64,000 nucleotides of DNA, taken from NCBI RefSeq assembly GCF_001659785.1, contig NZ_CP015961.1:1364001-1428000 (forward strand). The letters are read 5' to 3'. This DNA comes from Dietzia timorensis (GTDB taxonomy: Bacteria; Actinomycetota; Actinomycetes; Mycobacteriales; Mycobacteriaceae). A program made the position numbers and the translations under genes. Shown piece by piece: positions 7,899 to 16,505 of this stretch. Position 1 is the first letter of the stretch, and each line of letters starts with the position of its first letter. The notes beneath the pieces were generated by a model that had not been told where the DNA came from, did not search any database, and saw nothing but the letters and a program-made list of their open reading frames with translations.

Positions 7899-9845
7899 GT
7901 GGCTAGGCGGATTCCGGACAAGGACATAGCCGCGATCCGCGAGCGGGCACGCATCGAAGAGGTCGTCGGCGAATATGTCGCACTCAAACCCGGGGGAGTG
8001 GACTCCCTCAAGGGGCTCTCCCCGTTCAAGGACGAGAAGACCCCGTCGTTCCACGTGCGCCCACAACACGGCTACTACCACTGCTTTTCCACCGGCGAGG
8101 GCGGCGACGTCTACTCGTTCCTGATGAAGATGGAACACATCACCTTCGTCGAGGCAGTCGAGCAGCTCGCCGACCGGATCGGCTACCAGATCAACTATGA
8201 GGGCTCAGATTCCGGCTCCTCCGGGCCCGATCGCGGCGCACGGGCCCGCATCATCGCCGCCAACGCCGCGGCACAGAAGTTCTACGCCGAGCAACTCGGT
8301 TCGGAAGAAGCCCAGGTCGCACGCGACTTCCTCGCGCGAAAGGGCTTCGACCGGTCCGCAGCCGAGGCGTTCGGCTGTGGCTACGCGCCCTCGGGCTGGG
8401 ACACGATGACCCAGGCCCTGCGCCGTCAGGGTTTCAGCCACGAGGATCTCGAAGCGGCAAAACTGTCGCGGAAATCCTCGCGCGGAACCTACATCGACTG
8501 GTTCCACAGGCGCATCCTGTGGCCCATCCGAAATAGTGCGGGCGAGGTCGTCGGCTTCGGCGCACGCAAACTGTTCGACGACGACCAAATGGGCAAGTAC
8601 ATGAACACCAGCGATTCACTGGTGTACAAGAAATCGCAGGTCCTCTTCGGTATCGACCTCGCGCGAAAGGAGATCGCGAAGCAGCGCCAGGCGGTCATCG
8701 TCGAAGGCTATACGGATGTCATGGCGATGCACGCCGCGGGTATCAAGACGGCTGTAGCGACGTGCGGTACGGCCTTCGGGCCCGAACACATGACTCTGTT
8801 GCGGCGGTTGCTGCTCGACGATAGCCACTTCCGCGGCCAGATCATTTACACCTTCGACGGTGACGAGGCCGGCAAGAAGGCCGCGATGCGCGCTTTTGCC
8901 GGGGACCAGCAGTTCGCCGGAAAGTCCTTCGTCGCGATCGCTCCGGGAGGTATGGACCCGAACGATCTTCGCCAGAATTCTGGCGATGCGGCGCTGCGCG
9001 ACCTCATCGCCTCGCGCGTGCCTATGTTCGAGTTCGCGATCCGCACCATGCTCGAAAACCACGACCTCGACACCGCCGAGGGGCGCGTCGATGCGCTGCG
9101 CGAGACGGTGCCGGTCGTCGGCCGGATCCAGGACGCCGCGCTGCGGGATGACTACGCCCGTCAGCTTGCCGGCTGGGTGGGTTGGGACGATCCGGGCCAG
9201 GTCCTGCGCCGCGTGCGCGAGGAATCACGCAAACCCAAATCCGCCCAGGGTGCGAGGCCTCAGCGCAGGATGCGCGCGGTTTCGGATGATGGCGGAGGGA
9301 GCGTTCCCGAGGAAAATCCCGCGCCCCGCATGCTTTTGCCGGACCGACGCGACCCCAGCCTGTGGCCGCAACGCGAGGCTCTCAAGGCCGCCGTGCAGGA
9401 ACCTGCGCTCGCCGGGCCGCTGTTCGATTCGCTTCCCGCGGAAACTTTTCGGCACCCGGCGTATCGGGCGCTGGCCGAGGCGATGGCGAACGCCGGCGGC
9501 ACTGCCCAAGGGAAGGCCGGCGTGGAATGGATCGACGCGATCGTCAGTGCGATGTCTCCGTCGGCCGCGGCGCAGGGGCTGCGTTCGCTCGTCGGGGAGC
9601 TGGCGACCGAAGAGATCCCGGCCTCGCAGGACCGGCTTCCGATGTTCGTCGAGGGCGTCATCGCACGGGTACAGGAGACCTGGGTATCGCAGCAGATTGC
9701 CGTCCTCCGGGGTGCGGTGCAGAGGATGAATCCACAGACCGAGCCCGACGAGTATGCGGCCGCGTTCGGAGATCTCATCGCGCTCGAGTCCTACCGTCGT
9801 GGGCTGCTGGAGCGGGCAAGCGGCGCCACACAGGACATGGCATAG
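7899..9845 (+). CDS. dnaG: DNA primase
   Basis: A 648-residue primase that makes RNA primers for replication. Family sequence starts at VARRIPDKDIAAIRERARIE, so the GTG at 7899 is taken as start. The N-terminal CHC2-type zinc-finger region contains KTPSFHVRPQHGYYHCFSTG. The TOPRIM catalytic domain shows VIVEGYTDVMAMHAAG (Glu) and the IYTFDGDEAGKKAA acidic cluster. The C-terminal 150 residues form the DnaB-interaction region. Length is typical of actinobacterial DnaG. It is divergent from the TPM gene and followed by tRNA-Asn, an arrangement I recall from related genomes. Confidence 0.96.
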   Translation: MARRIPDKDIAAIRERARIEEVVGEYVALKPGGVDSLKGLSPFKDEKTPSFHVRPQHGYYHCFSTGEGGDVYSFLMKMEHITFVEAVEQLADRIGYQINYEGSDSGSSGPDRGARARIIAANAAAQKFYAEQLGSEEAQVARDFLARKGFDRSAAEAFGCGYAPSGWDTMTQALRRQGFSHEDLEAAKLSRKSSRGTYIDWFHRRILWPIRNSAGEVVGFGARKLFDDDQMGKYMNTSDSLVYKKSQVLFGIDLARKEIAKQRQAVIVEGYTDVMAMHAAGIKTAVATCGTAFGPEHMTLLRRLLLDDSHFRGQIIYTFDGDEAGKKAAMRAFAGDQQFAGKSFVAIAPGGMDPNDLRQNSGDAALRDLIASRVPMFEFAIRTMLENHDLDTAEGRVDALRETVPVVGRIQDAALRDDYARQLAGWVGWDDPGQVLRRVREESRKPKSAQGARPQRRMRAVSDDGGGSVPEENPAPRMLLPDRRDPSLWPQREALKAAVQEPALAGPLFDSLPAETFRHPAYRALAEAMANAGGTAQGKAGVEWIDAIVSAMSPSAAAQGLRSLVGELATEEIPASQDRLPMFVEGVIARVQETWVSQQIAVLRGAVQRMNPQTEPDEYAAAFGDLIALESYRRGLLERASGATQDMA

Positions 9846-9946
9846 GAATAACTACGCTGAACTGCGGATTTGGTTGCGATGGCTCGATCCAGGTAAAGTC
9901 TGTGCTCGGTGCGAGCGTGCCCTACGGGTCGGCTCGTAAGCGATAA

Positions 9947-10019
9947 TCCCCCATAGCTCAATTGGCAGAGCATTCGACTGTTAATCGAAGGGTTACTGGT
10001 TCGAGTCCAGTTGGGGGAG
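9947..10019 (+). tRNA. tRNA-Asn (GUU)
   Basis: A complete 73-base cloverleaf. The acceptor stem TCCCCCA pairs with TGGGGGA. The anticodon stem TTCGA/TCGAA encloses loop CTGTTAA with anticodon GTT at 9980-9982. The T arm is ACTGG-TTCGAGT-CCAGT. The CCA end is not encoded. Confidence 0.97.
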
Positions 10020-10034
10020 CACGATCCCACGACC

Positions 10035-10075
10035 AGAGCGGTTTCCGGAATTCCGGGAGCCGCTCTAGTTTTTTC
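10035..10075 (+). terminator. Rho-independent terminator after tRNA-Asn
   Basis: Inverted repeat AGAGCGG (10035-10041) / CCGCTCT (10060-10066), with an inner CCGGAATTCCGG palindrome. A run of six T residues follows at 10069-10074. Confidence 0.85.
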
Positions 10076-10093
10076 GCCCCTATCGCGGGGCTG

Positions 10094-10101
10094 CCGAGGT
10101 C
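10094..10101. repeat. Target-site duplication, left copy
   Basis: CCGAGGTC directly abuts the left terminal repeat of the insertion sequence and is identical to the right copy at 11457-11464. Confidence 0.92.
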
Positions 10102-10127
10102 GGGCTAAGGGACAAAATGTGTGTCTG
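10102..10127. repeat. Left terminal inverted repeat of the IS
   Basis: 26 bases starting GGGCTAAGGGACAAAATG. They match the reverse complement of 11431-11456 at 25 of 26 positions. Confidence 0.93.
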
Positions 10128-10141
10128 GCTCGGGCGTGTCG

Positions 10142-11335
10142 TTAGTGGATCCATCCTTTTTGGATGCCTTGGGAGTTGGACCATTCGATAGCGTTGTCGT
10201 AGAGGGCTGGTCGTCCGGTTTCGTGGTCGGCGAGGTTCTCGTTGTGGGTGAGGGCTTGTGCTTTGGCGAGTGCGTTCTTGCCCCACTGTTGGCCTCTGGC
10301 GATCTGTAGCGGGTCGTCAGGGGCTTCGGTTTTGAGATAGAGCCACCATTCGCACATCAGGCGTTGGTGTTCGGCGGCTTGTCCGCGGTGGGCGAAGGCG
10401 TGGACTTTGATCCCGGCATTGATGCCGCCCTCGAGAGTGTTCGTGGTTGCTGTGATGAGTTCGGGGGCTATCGCGCCCGGTGGCGGGTCGAGATAGCGAA
10501 ATAACAGTTTGTGTCTGTGCAGGTAGAGCAGGCTGTTATACGCTTTCCGGGTTCGGTCGTGGGTGAAGGTCCACGCGCCGGTCTTACCTGGAGGTGGCGG
10601 GGTCTTTTCGTTGAGCCAGTGTTTGTAGATCCGTCCGAAGTCGTTGAGGTGGACGATCCATTCGGTGGCCTGTTCCACGGTCGTGATGCGGGTCAGTTGC
10701 AGGGCAAGTTGGTAGATCGCTCGACCGGCGTCGGTTCGTGGCCTGCTGGTGGTGTGGCGGCGGACGTTGCGTTGGGCATGGACCAGGCAGCGTTGCACGA
10801 TCGTGCGAGGCCATTGCTTGGCGATCGCGGTGGCAGCGCCTTGGCCGCCGTCGATGACGACCATCAGTGGTGGGGCCATATGTTCGAGCAAGGTGCGGTA
10901 GGCCTGGATATTTTCACGGCGGGCCCAGTGCCAGGCCACAACGTGTGTGCGGGTCGCGGCCACCAGCAGGCACCCGGCTGCGGTATAGGTTCCGTCGATA
11001 AATAGCTGGTCATAGACGCGGAAACGGTCGGCGGGGACCGGGACTTGGACGTACCAGAACGTGTGGAAATAGCGATTGAGGGTGCGCCTGGAAATTCCGT
11101 GGTCGGCCGCAACCTGGTCGAGAGAGCCGGTTCCGGTGAGGTAATCGATGAACCAGCGGAAACGAGCATCGAGCCGCCGATCGGGGCGGTGTTTGGTCGA
11201 AGAGGATCCACACGATCGGCATCGCCATCTGGTCGTGCCGGCGCCTGTTGTGCCGTTGCGTTTCATCGTGTGACCACATATCGGGCATGCGGGGTGATTT
11301 TGGGCCATTACGCCAGCACACGCCCCGGCACTCAT
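10142..11335 (-). CDS. IS1249/IS256-family transposase
   Basis: A 397-residue MULE-type DDE transposase. An N-terminal zinc finger has paired cysteines in CPICGHTMKRNG and RCRSCG. A helix-turn-helix-like segment, AADHGISRRTLNRYF, follows. The catalytic core has acidic residues in LFIDGTYTAAG and VVIDGGQGAATA, then RCLVHAQRNVRR, a feature of MULE/IS256 transposases. The GTG or ATG at 11335 or the ATG at 11308 could be the start; neither has a strong ribosome site. The frame is intact, so the element may be active. Confidence 0.92.
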   Translation of the reverse strand: MSAGACAGVMAQNHPACPICGHTMKRNGTTGAGTTRWRCRSCGSSSTKHRPDRRLDARFRWFIDYLTGTGSLDQVAADHGISRRTLNRYFHTFWYVQVPVPADRFRVYDQLFIDGTYTAAGCLLVAATRTHVVAWHWARRENIQAYRTLLEHMAPPLMVVIDGGQGAATAIAKQWPRTIVQRCLVHAQRNVRRHTTSRPRTDAGRAIYQLALQLTRITTVEQATEWIVHLNDFGRIYKHWLNEKTPPPPGKTGAWTFTHDRTRKAYNSLLYLHRHKLLFRYLDPPPGAIAPELITATTNTLEGGINAGIKVHAFAHRGQAAEHQRLMCEWWLYLKTEAPDDPLQIARGQQWGKNALAKAQALTHNENLADHETGRPALYDNAIEWSNSQGIQKGWIH

Positions 11336-11430
11336 AACCGGCTGCAGATGTCACGTAAGGTCGCGAAATAATGATCAGCGGATTATAAATATCGAATCCG
11401 CGCAGCTCATCCCTCACAAATCACCGATCT

Positions 11431-11456
11431 CAGACACACTTTTTGTCCCTTAGCCC
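11431..11456. repeat. Right terminal inverted repeat of the IS
   Basis: 26 bases ending CTTAGCCC, the inverted partner of 10102-10127. Confidence 0.93.
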
Positions 11457-11464
11457 CCGAGGTC
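11457..11464. repeat. Target-site duplication, right copy
   Basis: CCGAGGTC, identical to 10094-10101. Confidence 0.92.
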
Positions 11465-11478
11465 GATTCGTCATTCGG

Positions 11479-12369
11479 CTACTCGTGGGATTGTTCTGCC
11501 CGCTCGATCTCCTCGGGCAGGTTATCCTTCGATCGGTTCCGGCCTTCGACGGCTTTCGACGGCCATGCTCGCCACAGCAGTTGCGGCTGCGAGACACCCT
11601 TGAGTGACACCTCGATCGGATCGGTGAAGGCGAACGCACTGCGCTCGGCGAGCACGTCGCGAACATCCTCCGAGACGAGCGTCTCCTTGCCTTGTGCCTC
11701 GGCCGCGATGCGCGCGGCCATCGCGACATTAAGACCATAAAAATCACCGTCGCGCGCCACGACGGCGCCGCGATGCATGCCGATGCGGATAGCGATCGGC
11801 GTCGACATCAGTTTGCCCCTCATTCCGGCCAGATTCCGGTGCATCCGGATCGCGGCGCTCAACGCGTCGCCCGGCTCGGTGAACACGACCATGAACCCGT
11901 CGCCCTGGTCCTTGACGACGTGGCCGTGATGTCGAGCGATGGCGGCACGGACGATGTCGTCGTGGCGGGAAAGGATCTTCATCCAGGCCTTGTCGCCGAG
12001 CTCATCGTTGAGCGACGTGGATCCCTCGATGTCGGAGAACATGATTGTCACCGTGCCGTCAGCCGCCGTCAACTCACGGATCTCCTCGCGCTCGGCGAAT
12101 ACCCACCGGTCGAAATCATCGAGAGAGCTGGCGATGAGGCCACCGACCCCGTGGTCGCGCACGATCTGCGTCGACTCCGCGACGGCCTTGACGACTTTCG
12201 TAGCCCGCCGGACGACGGTAGGGGCGCGCTTCCTGTGCCGCCGCTCGATCGCCGCGGACTCCAGCTGGATGATGTACAGCTGCGCGCGGCGCAGCCGCGC
12301 CCAGAGCACGGCGACCGCGACGAGCGCGCCGACGCAGATCACGCCGAGCACGATGGACAGAATTACCAC
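11479..12369 (-). CDS. Membrane-anchored class III adenylate/guanylate cyclase
   Basis: A 296-residue protein with one N-terminal transmembrane helix (VILSIVLGVICVGALVAVAV) and a C-terminal class III cyclase domain (about 105-270). The metal-binding Asp lies in TIMFSDIEGSTSLND and the second metal Asp in KDQGDGFMVVF. The transition-state Asn/Arg pair appears in YGLNVAMAARIA. All catalytic residues expected of an active enzyme seem present, and the Lys before DQGDG favours ATP over GTP. It probably makes cAMP at the inner membrane face. The insertion sequence sits just downstream of its stop and does not interrupt it. Confidence 0.88.
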   Translation of the reverse strand: MVILSIVLGVICVGALVAVAVLWARLRRAQLYIIQLESAAIERRHRKRAPTVVRRATKVVKAVAESTQIVRDHGVGGLIASSLDDFDRWVFAEREEIRELTAADGTVTIMFSDIEGSTSLNDELGDKAWMKILSRHDDIVRAAIARHHGHVVKDQGDGFMVVFTEPGDALSAAIRMHRNLAGMRGKLMSTPIAIRIGMHRGAVVARDGDFYGLNVAMAARIAAEAQGKETLVSEDVRDVLAERSAFAFTDPIEVSLKGVSQPQLLWRAWPSKAVEGRNRSKDNLPEEIERAEQSHE

Positions 12370-12417
12370 GGCAACGATCTTTCCACAGCGACGCCGCGCG
12401 AAGCGGCCGATCGCGCC

Positions 12418-13704
12418 TCAGGACTCATTGCCGTGGAGCTCCTGCAGCTCGAGCATCTTCTCATCCGACATCCGCTCGGGATACGTACCGTCGCCGAGAT
12501 CCGGATCCGGGAGCACCTCGTCCGGGTCGTACACGAACACGTCCCGGCCGTCGCCGGCGAGACGCCGCATCGCCTCGAGAACGATCCGCCGCCCGACGGA
12601 ATTGAATCCGCTGACCCGGGCCAGATCGATCGCCACGCACTGAGTGTCGATGTCGTGTGAGGTCAGCTGACTGAGAAAACGTTCCGCCGCGGAGAAATTG
12701 ATATGTCCCTGGATTCTCACGACGGTGAAGGTATCGATCTCGCGGATCGACCGCACCGTCTGCACGCCATAGGGTTCCGTCGCCATGAGATGGAGACCCA
12801 TGTCCTGGGACAGCCGCCGGAAGATCCGTGCCCCGGCGACGCTATTGCCCTTGCCATCCAGAGGGGGCGAGAAAGTCGCGAGTCCGAGCTGTCCCGGAAG
12901 GGTTCCGAGCATGCCACCGGACACGCCCGACTTGGCGGGAATGCCCACCGTCGTCATCCAGCGTCCCGCCGCGTCGTACATGCCTGCGGACGCCATGACG
13001 GCCTGGACCTGCCGCGCCACCGAGGCGCTGATGATCCGCTCTCCGGTAACCGGCTGAACGCCACCGTTGGCGAGCGTCGCGGCCATCACCGCCAGGTCCC
13101 GCACATCCACCTCGATCGAGCACTGCTCGACGTAACCGCGAACCGCGTCCTGCGCATCGTCCTGGATGACGTCGTAGGAGCGCAGCATATGGGCGAGCGA
13201 AAGATTTCGGTCCACGTGTTCGAGCTCGGAATCGGCCACCGTGTGATTTATTGTGAGCTCTCGCCCGGCGAACCGGGAGAAGAAGTCGAGGATGTAGTCC
13301 ACACGCTCGGGGACCGGGGACTCTTCCCCGTTGATCAGCTGATTCACCGCGATCGCGCCGGCATTGATCATCGGATTGAGCGGGCGGCCGGTCTCATCGT
13401 CGAGCGACAATTCGTTGAAGGCCTCGCCCGACGGCTCGACATCGACGACCTCGAGGACTCGCTTGAGCCCGTGCTCCTCGAGCGCGGCGGCATAGACGAA
13501 AGGCTTGGACATCGATTGGATGGTGAACTTCGCCGTGTCATCGCCAACACTGTAGACATGGCCGTTCGTCGCGCACACGGCAACGGAGAGTAACGAGGGA
13601 TCGACCTTCGACAGCTCGGGGATATAGTCGGCGACATTCCCGCCGCGGGTGCCCGCGCAGTCGCGCATGAGCTCGTCGAGGTAGTCGGGGATCGGTGTGC
13701 GCAC
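12418..13704 (-). CDS. glsA: Glutaminase A with C-terminal STAS domain
   Basis: A 428-residue enzyme converting glutamine to glutamate and ammonia. The glutaminase domain (about 1-310) has the serine-beta-lactamase-like SxxK motif in IQSMSKPFVYAA and the family motif NPMINAGAIAVNQLI. A STAS domain (about 325-415) follows, with CVAIDLARVSGFNSVGRR. GTG at 13704 was chosen for its AAGGA ribosome site and because homology starts at VRTPIPDYLDELM. The glutaminase-STAS fusion is known in actinobacteria; STAS probably has a regulatory or oligomerisation role. It is divergent from the flavin monooxygenase gene. Confidence 0.92.
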   Translation of the reverse strand: MRTPIPDYLDELMRDCAGTRGGNVADYIPELSKVDPSLLSVAVCATNGHVYSVGDDTAKFTIQSMSKPFVYAAALEEHGLKRVLEVVDVEPSGEAFNELSLDDETGRPLNPMINAGAIAVNQLINGEESPVPERVDYILDFFSRFAGRELTINHTVADSELEHVDRNLSLAHMLRSYDVIQDDAQDAVRGYVEQCSIEVDVRDLAVMAATLANGGVQPVTGERIISASVARQVQAVMASAGMYDAAGRWMTTVGIPAKSGVSGGMLGTLPGQLGLATFSPPLDGKGNSVAGARIFRRLSQDMGLHLMATEPYGVQTVRSIREIDTFTVVRIQGHINFSAAERFLSQLTSHDIDTQCVAIDLARVSGFNSVGRRIVLEAMRRLAGDGRDVFVYDPDEVLPDPDLGDGTYPERMSDEKMLELQELHGNES

Positions 13705-13828
13705 TCGCGTCCTTTCGTCCGTTCGCGGATCGTCCGGCGAACTTATATACAGTCGGGTTCGTGGTGCACAGGCAAATCTACGTGAACGCGACTTCGGTGA
13801 ACACCGCACGGCGCGGCCATTCGTTCAG

Positions 13829-14944
13829 GTGCGGCCGAAGGTGACGCGCTCGGTCGATGTGTTGGTGATCGGGGCGGGGCAAGCCGGGTTGTCGGTGTCC
13901 TATCACCTCCGGCGCACGGGTTTCGTCCCTCTGCACCTGCTGGATGACGGCGCCGTCGCGCGCTCCGCGCGCAGCTTTCTCGTGGTCGACGCGAATCCTG
14001 GTCCGGGTGGAGCGTGGCAACACAGGTGGGACTCGTTGACGATGTCGAGGGTCAACGGCATATTCGATCTGCCCGGTATGCCGCAGGAGGACGTGCCCGG
14101 CGACGTGCGCTCCAACGTCGCCCTACCTGACTATTTCGCGCGTTTCGAGAACGAGTACGACATCGGCATCGAGCGGCCGGTACGCGTGTACTCGGTGGAC
14201 TACGAGGATCCGGACGATCCGCGTTCGTGGCTGCGTGTGGCGACCGATGGTGGTGCGCTGCGCGCGCGAGTGATCATGAACGCGACGGGCACCTGGACCA
14301 AACCCTTCGTCCCGTGGGTGCCCGGGGCCGATACTTTCGCCGGAGAGCAGCTCCACACCGTCGACTACCACCGGGCCGAGGCCTTTACCGGGCAGCGCGT
14401 CGCCATCGTCGGTGGCGGAATCTCGGCGCTCACGTTCCTTCTCGAGGTCGCCGAAGTCGGCGAGACGCTGTGGTTCACCCGGCGTGAGCCGGTATTCCGG
14501 GAAGGCGAGTTCACCCCGGAGATCGGCAGGATGGTGATCAGCCGGGTCGAAGAAACGGTACGCATGGGGATGCGGCCGGAGAGTGTGGTCTCCTCCACCG
14601 AACTCCGGTGGACGCCCGAACTCCGACGGGCACAGCGCGCGGGGATTCTGGAACGCAGGCCGATGTTCAGCTCGATCGAACCGACCGGTGTCCGCATGCC
14701 CGACGGTAGCCTCGAGGCGGTCGACGCCATCATCTGGGCGACCGGCTTTCGCTGGGAGCTCGGTCATCTTCGCGGACTGAACCTCCGCGCGCCCGGTGGC
14801 GGAATCGAGATGGAGCCGCCGATGGTGGCGGGGGAGCCGCGCGTCTATCTCGTGGGCTACGGCCCGAGCGCATCGACAGTCGGTGCGAACCGTGCCGGGC
14901 GGCAGGCGGTCACCATGGCGCGCGAGTTCCTGGGCGACAGGTAG
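13829..14944 (+). CDS. FAD/NAD(P)-dependent monooxygenase-like oxidoreductase
   Basis: A protein of about 371 residues of the flavin monooxygenase / CzcO-like group. The FAD-binding motif DVLVIGAGQAGLSVSYHLR lies near the N-terminus. A second Rossmann motif, AIVGGGISALTFLLE, lies near residue 190, and the FAD-associated DAIIWATGF motif lies near 305. The start is uncertain: GTG at 13829 or 13841 both sit just before the FAD motif. A TATATAC element at about 13743 could serve as a -10 box. Substrate unknown. Convergent with the MhuD-like gene. Confidence 0.78.
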   Translation: MRPKVTRSVDVLVIGAGQAGLSVSYHLRRTGFVPLHLLDDGAVARSARSFLVVDANPGPGGAWQHRWDSLTMSRVNGIFDLPGMPQEDVPGDVRSNVALPDYFARFENEYDIGIERPVRVYSVDYEDPDDPRSWLRVATDGGALRARVIMNATGTWTKPFVPWVPGADTFAGEQLHTVDYHRAEAFTGQRVAIVGGGISALTFLLEVAEVGETLWFTRREPVFREGEFTPEIGRMVISRVEETVRMGMRPESVVSSTELRWTPELRRAQRAGILERRPMFSSIEPTGVRMPDGSLEAVDAIIWATGFRWELGHLRGLNLRAPGGGIEMEPPMVAGEPRVYLVGYGPSASTVGANRAGRQAVTMAREFLGDR

Positions 14945-14950
14945 CGCCGG

Positions 14951-15238
14951 CTAGTCCGAAAGCTCGACGACTTCGAACTCCAATATTCCCTCGGACTTCG
15001 ACACCGTCGTTCCGGGTTCGCGCGGGGTGCGCTGCCCGGCCCAGGCCTGAAAGTCCTCTTCGGATGCCCACTTGGTGATGACGAAGTAGTCCTTCGTCTC
15101 ACCGGTCGGGCGGAGCAGCTCGAATCCCTCGAACCCCGGAGCCTCGTCGACGGAATGCTTGCGTTGGGCGAATCGCTTCTCGAGCTCGGCGGAGTCTCCC
15201 TCGGGAACGGAGAGCCGATTGATCTTGACCACGGTCAC
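14951..15238 (-). CDS. Antibiotic-biosynthesis-monooxygenase (ABM) domain protein, MhuD-like
   Basis: A 95-residue dimeric alpha/beta-barrel (ABM) protein. From the GTG at 15238 (AGGAGG ten bases upstream) it reads VTVVKINRLSVPEGDSAELE, then APGFEGFELLRP and DYFVITKWASEEDFQAWAG. This matches the M. tuberculosis haem-degrading protein MhuD (Rv3592) closely, including the early Asn. MhuD then has a His-containing stretch that supplies the haem axial ligand. Here that stretch is shorter and has no histidine. It may therefore not bind haem in the same way, and a generic ABM-domain function is also possible. Confidence 0.78.
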   Translation of the reverse strand: MTVVKINRLSVPEGDSAELEKRFAQRKHSVDEAPGFEGFELLRPTGETKDYFVITKWASEEDFQAWAGQRTPREPGTTVSKSEGILEFEVVELSD

Positions 15239-15390
15239 TTCTCGTACCTCCTTGTCGTCTCCATACTGCTCTCTAGCTACGCGAACCTCCAAGTGATCTG
15301 GGCCATATTGTCCGGAGGCGACCTCGTTGCCCTAAACTCGGCTATTAGCGATTAACTAAAATCCTGATTTGGCGAGGCTCGGAGATGTTC

Positions 15391-16161
15391 ATGCACTACT
15401 TCACCCAGATTGACGACGACGTGTACGAGCCCACCGAGCGTGTGGGCGGCGCCTGGAATCCGGAAGAACAGCACGTGTGTCCTCTACTCGGGCTCCTGGC
15501 ACAACGCGTCGAGAGAGATCGTGACGCCCGCCGCGATGACGGGCTAGTGGTGGCGCGGCTGTCCTATGACATTCTCGGCACGCTTCGGATGCAACCCATT
15601 CAATTACGCACCACCGTGCTGCGACCCGGCCGTTCCATTGAGCTGGTCGAGGTCGTCGCCTCGCAGGACGGGCGCGACGGCGTGGCTTTGCGGGCCTGGC
15701 TCATGCAGCCGCAGGACTCCGCTGGAGTAAAGGGACAGGCCTTTGATCCGATGCCCGCGGTCGATGAGATGGATGGTTTCGACATGACGGGGATCTGGGG
15801 CGGCGGATTCATCGCTTCCATCGAGGCGCGTCGCGCCCTTCATGGAGCCGGAAGTGCGCAGGTGTGGGCACGCTCGGACACTCTGCTTGTCGAAGGGGAG
15901 GAACAGAGCGGACTCGCCGCGTTTGCCGGCATGCTCGATCTGGCCAACGGGATCGCCGTACGTGCGGAGCCGCAAGAGGTGCTTTACCCCAACATCGATC
16001 TCACCGCTCACCTGTTCCGGCAACCCGAAGGGGATTGGGTCGGCTACGACACCCGGGTCTCATTCGGCGGCGAGGGCGTGGGGCTCACCGAAACCGTGCT
16101 CCACGACATGCGCGGTCCGGTCGGGACGAGTTCGCAGATTCTTACGGTCCGGCCTCGCTAG
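15391..16161 (+). CDS. Acyl-CoA thioesterase family protein (double hotdog)
   Basis: A 256-residue protein resembling TesB-like thioesterases. The N-terminal hotdog includes EEQHVCPLLGLLAQRVER and VARLSYDILGTLRMQPIQ. The C-terminal half has WARSDTLLVEGEEQSGLAAF and ends with TETVLHDMRGPVGTSSQIL, the usual TesB-like finish. ATG at 15391 is preferred because GGAG at 15381-15384 gives normal spacing; ATG 15385 has none. It would hydrolyse acyl-CoA to free acid and CoA, with unknown chain length. It seems to be a single-gene unit. Confidence 0.78.
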   Translation: MHYFTQIDDDVYEPTERVGGAWNPEEQHVCPLLGLLAQRVERDRDARRDDGLVVARLSYDILGTLRMQPIQLRTTVLRPGRSIELVEVVASQDGRDGVALRAWLMQPQDSAGVKGQAFDPMPAVDEMDGFDMTGIWGGGFIASIEARRALHGAGSAQVWARSDTLLVEGEEQSGLAAFAGMLDLANGIAVRAEPQEVLYPNIDLTAHLFRQPEGDWVGYDTRVSFGGEGVGLTETVLHDMRGPVGTSSQILTVRPR

Positions 16162-16393
16162 TACTCGCGGCTCTCCAAAGGTCGCGTGCCGAAGCGACCG
16201 CACAGCACGCGGCCCCTCGATGGCATCGCGGCATCTACGGCATTCGCGGCGGCTATCTCGGGACTGATATTGTCCGCAATCCTGCCGCACTCGCTTTACG
16301 TTCCGGCCTAACTACTGGTCGAACACGGGTATTCGGCCACCGTAGGCACGCTACGGGCGGAACGGCATCACCGCAGGTGCATGGGTGAGTGCG
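16162..16393. other. Gap between the thioesterase gene and the CAU tRNA
   Basis: 232 bases without a supported gene. One plus frame reads a hydrophobic stretch (AFAAAISGLILSAILPHSLY) that stops at VPA and then continues in frame past the stop. This could be a fragment of a decayed membrane-transporter gene or chance. No terminator with a T run was seen. Confidence 0.3.
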
Positions 16394-16470
16394 TGGTGGG
16401 CCCAGCCGGACTTGAACCGGCGACCAGCGGATTATGAGTCCGCGGCTCTAACCAACTGAGCTATAGGCCC
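16394..16470 (-). tRNA. tRNA with CAU anticodon (probably Ile2, otherwise elongator Met)
   Basis: A complete cloverleaf read on minus from GGGCCTA, with anticodon loop CTCATAA on a GGA/TCC-type stem and T arm GCCGG-TTCAAGT-CCGGC. The CCA end is encoded, unlike the other two tRNAs here. The acceptor has C4-G69 and C5-G68, which are TilS lysidine-synthetase determinants, and the T-arm region resembles E. coli tRNA-Ile2. The call between Ile2 and Met is inference; it is not an initiator. Confidence 0.92.
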
Positions 16471-16505
16471 TAGCGCGATATATCGTACCGGCAGCCGCGG
16501 CGATT

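Larger units (their letters stand above)
10102..11456. mobile_element. IS1249-like insertion sequence (IS256 family), intact
   Basis: A 1355-base element bounded by 26-base terminal inverted repeats with a single mismatch (10102-10127 and 11431-11456, both reading inward from GGGCTAAGGGAC). It is flanked by a perfect 8-base target duplication, CCGAGGTC. It carries one transposase gene on minus covering most of its length. The 8-base duplication fits the IS256 family. The intact ends, duplication and open frame suggest a recent insertion into the gap between tRNA-Asn and the cyclase gene. Confidence 0.93.

Noticed and set aside
10102-11456. Idea that the insertion sequence carries passenger genes
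   Set aside because: The transposase fills most of the element; the remaining ends are too short for another gene.
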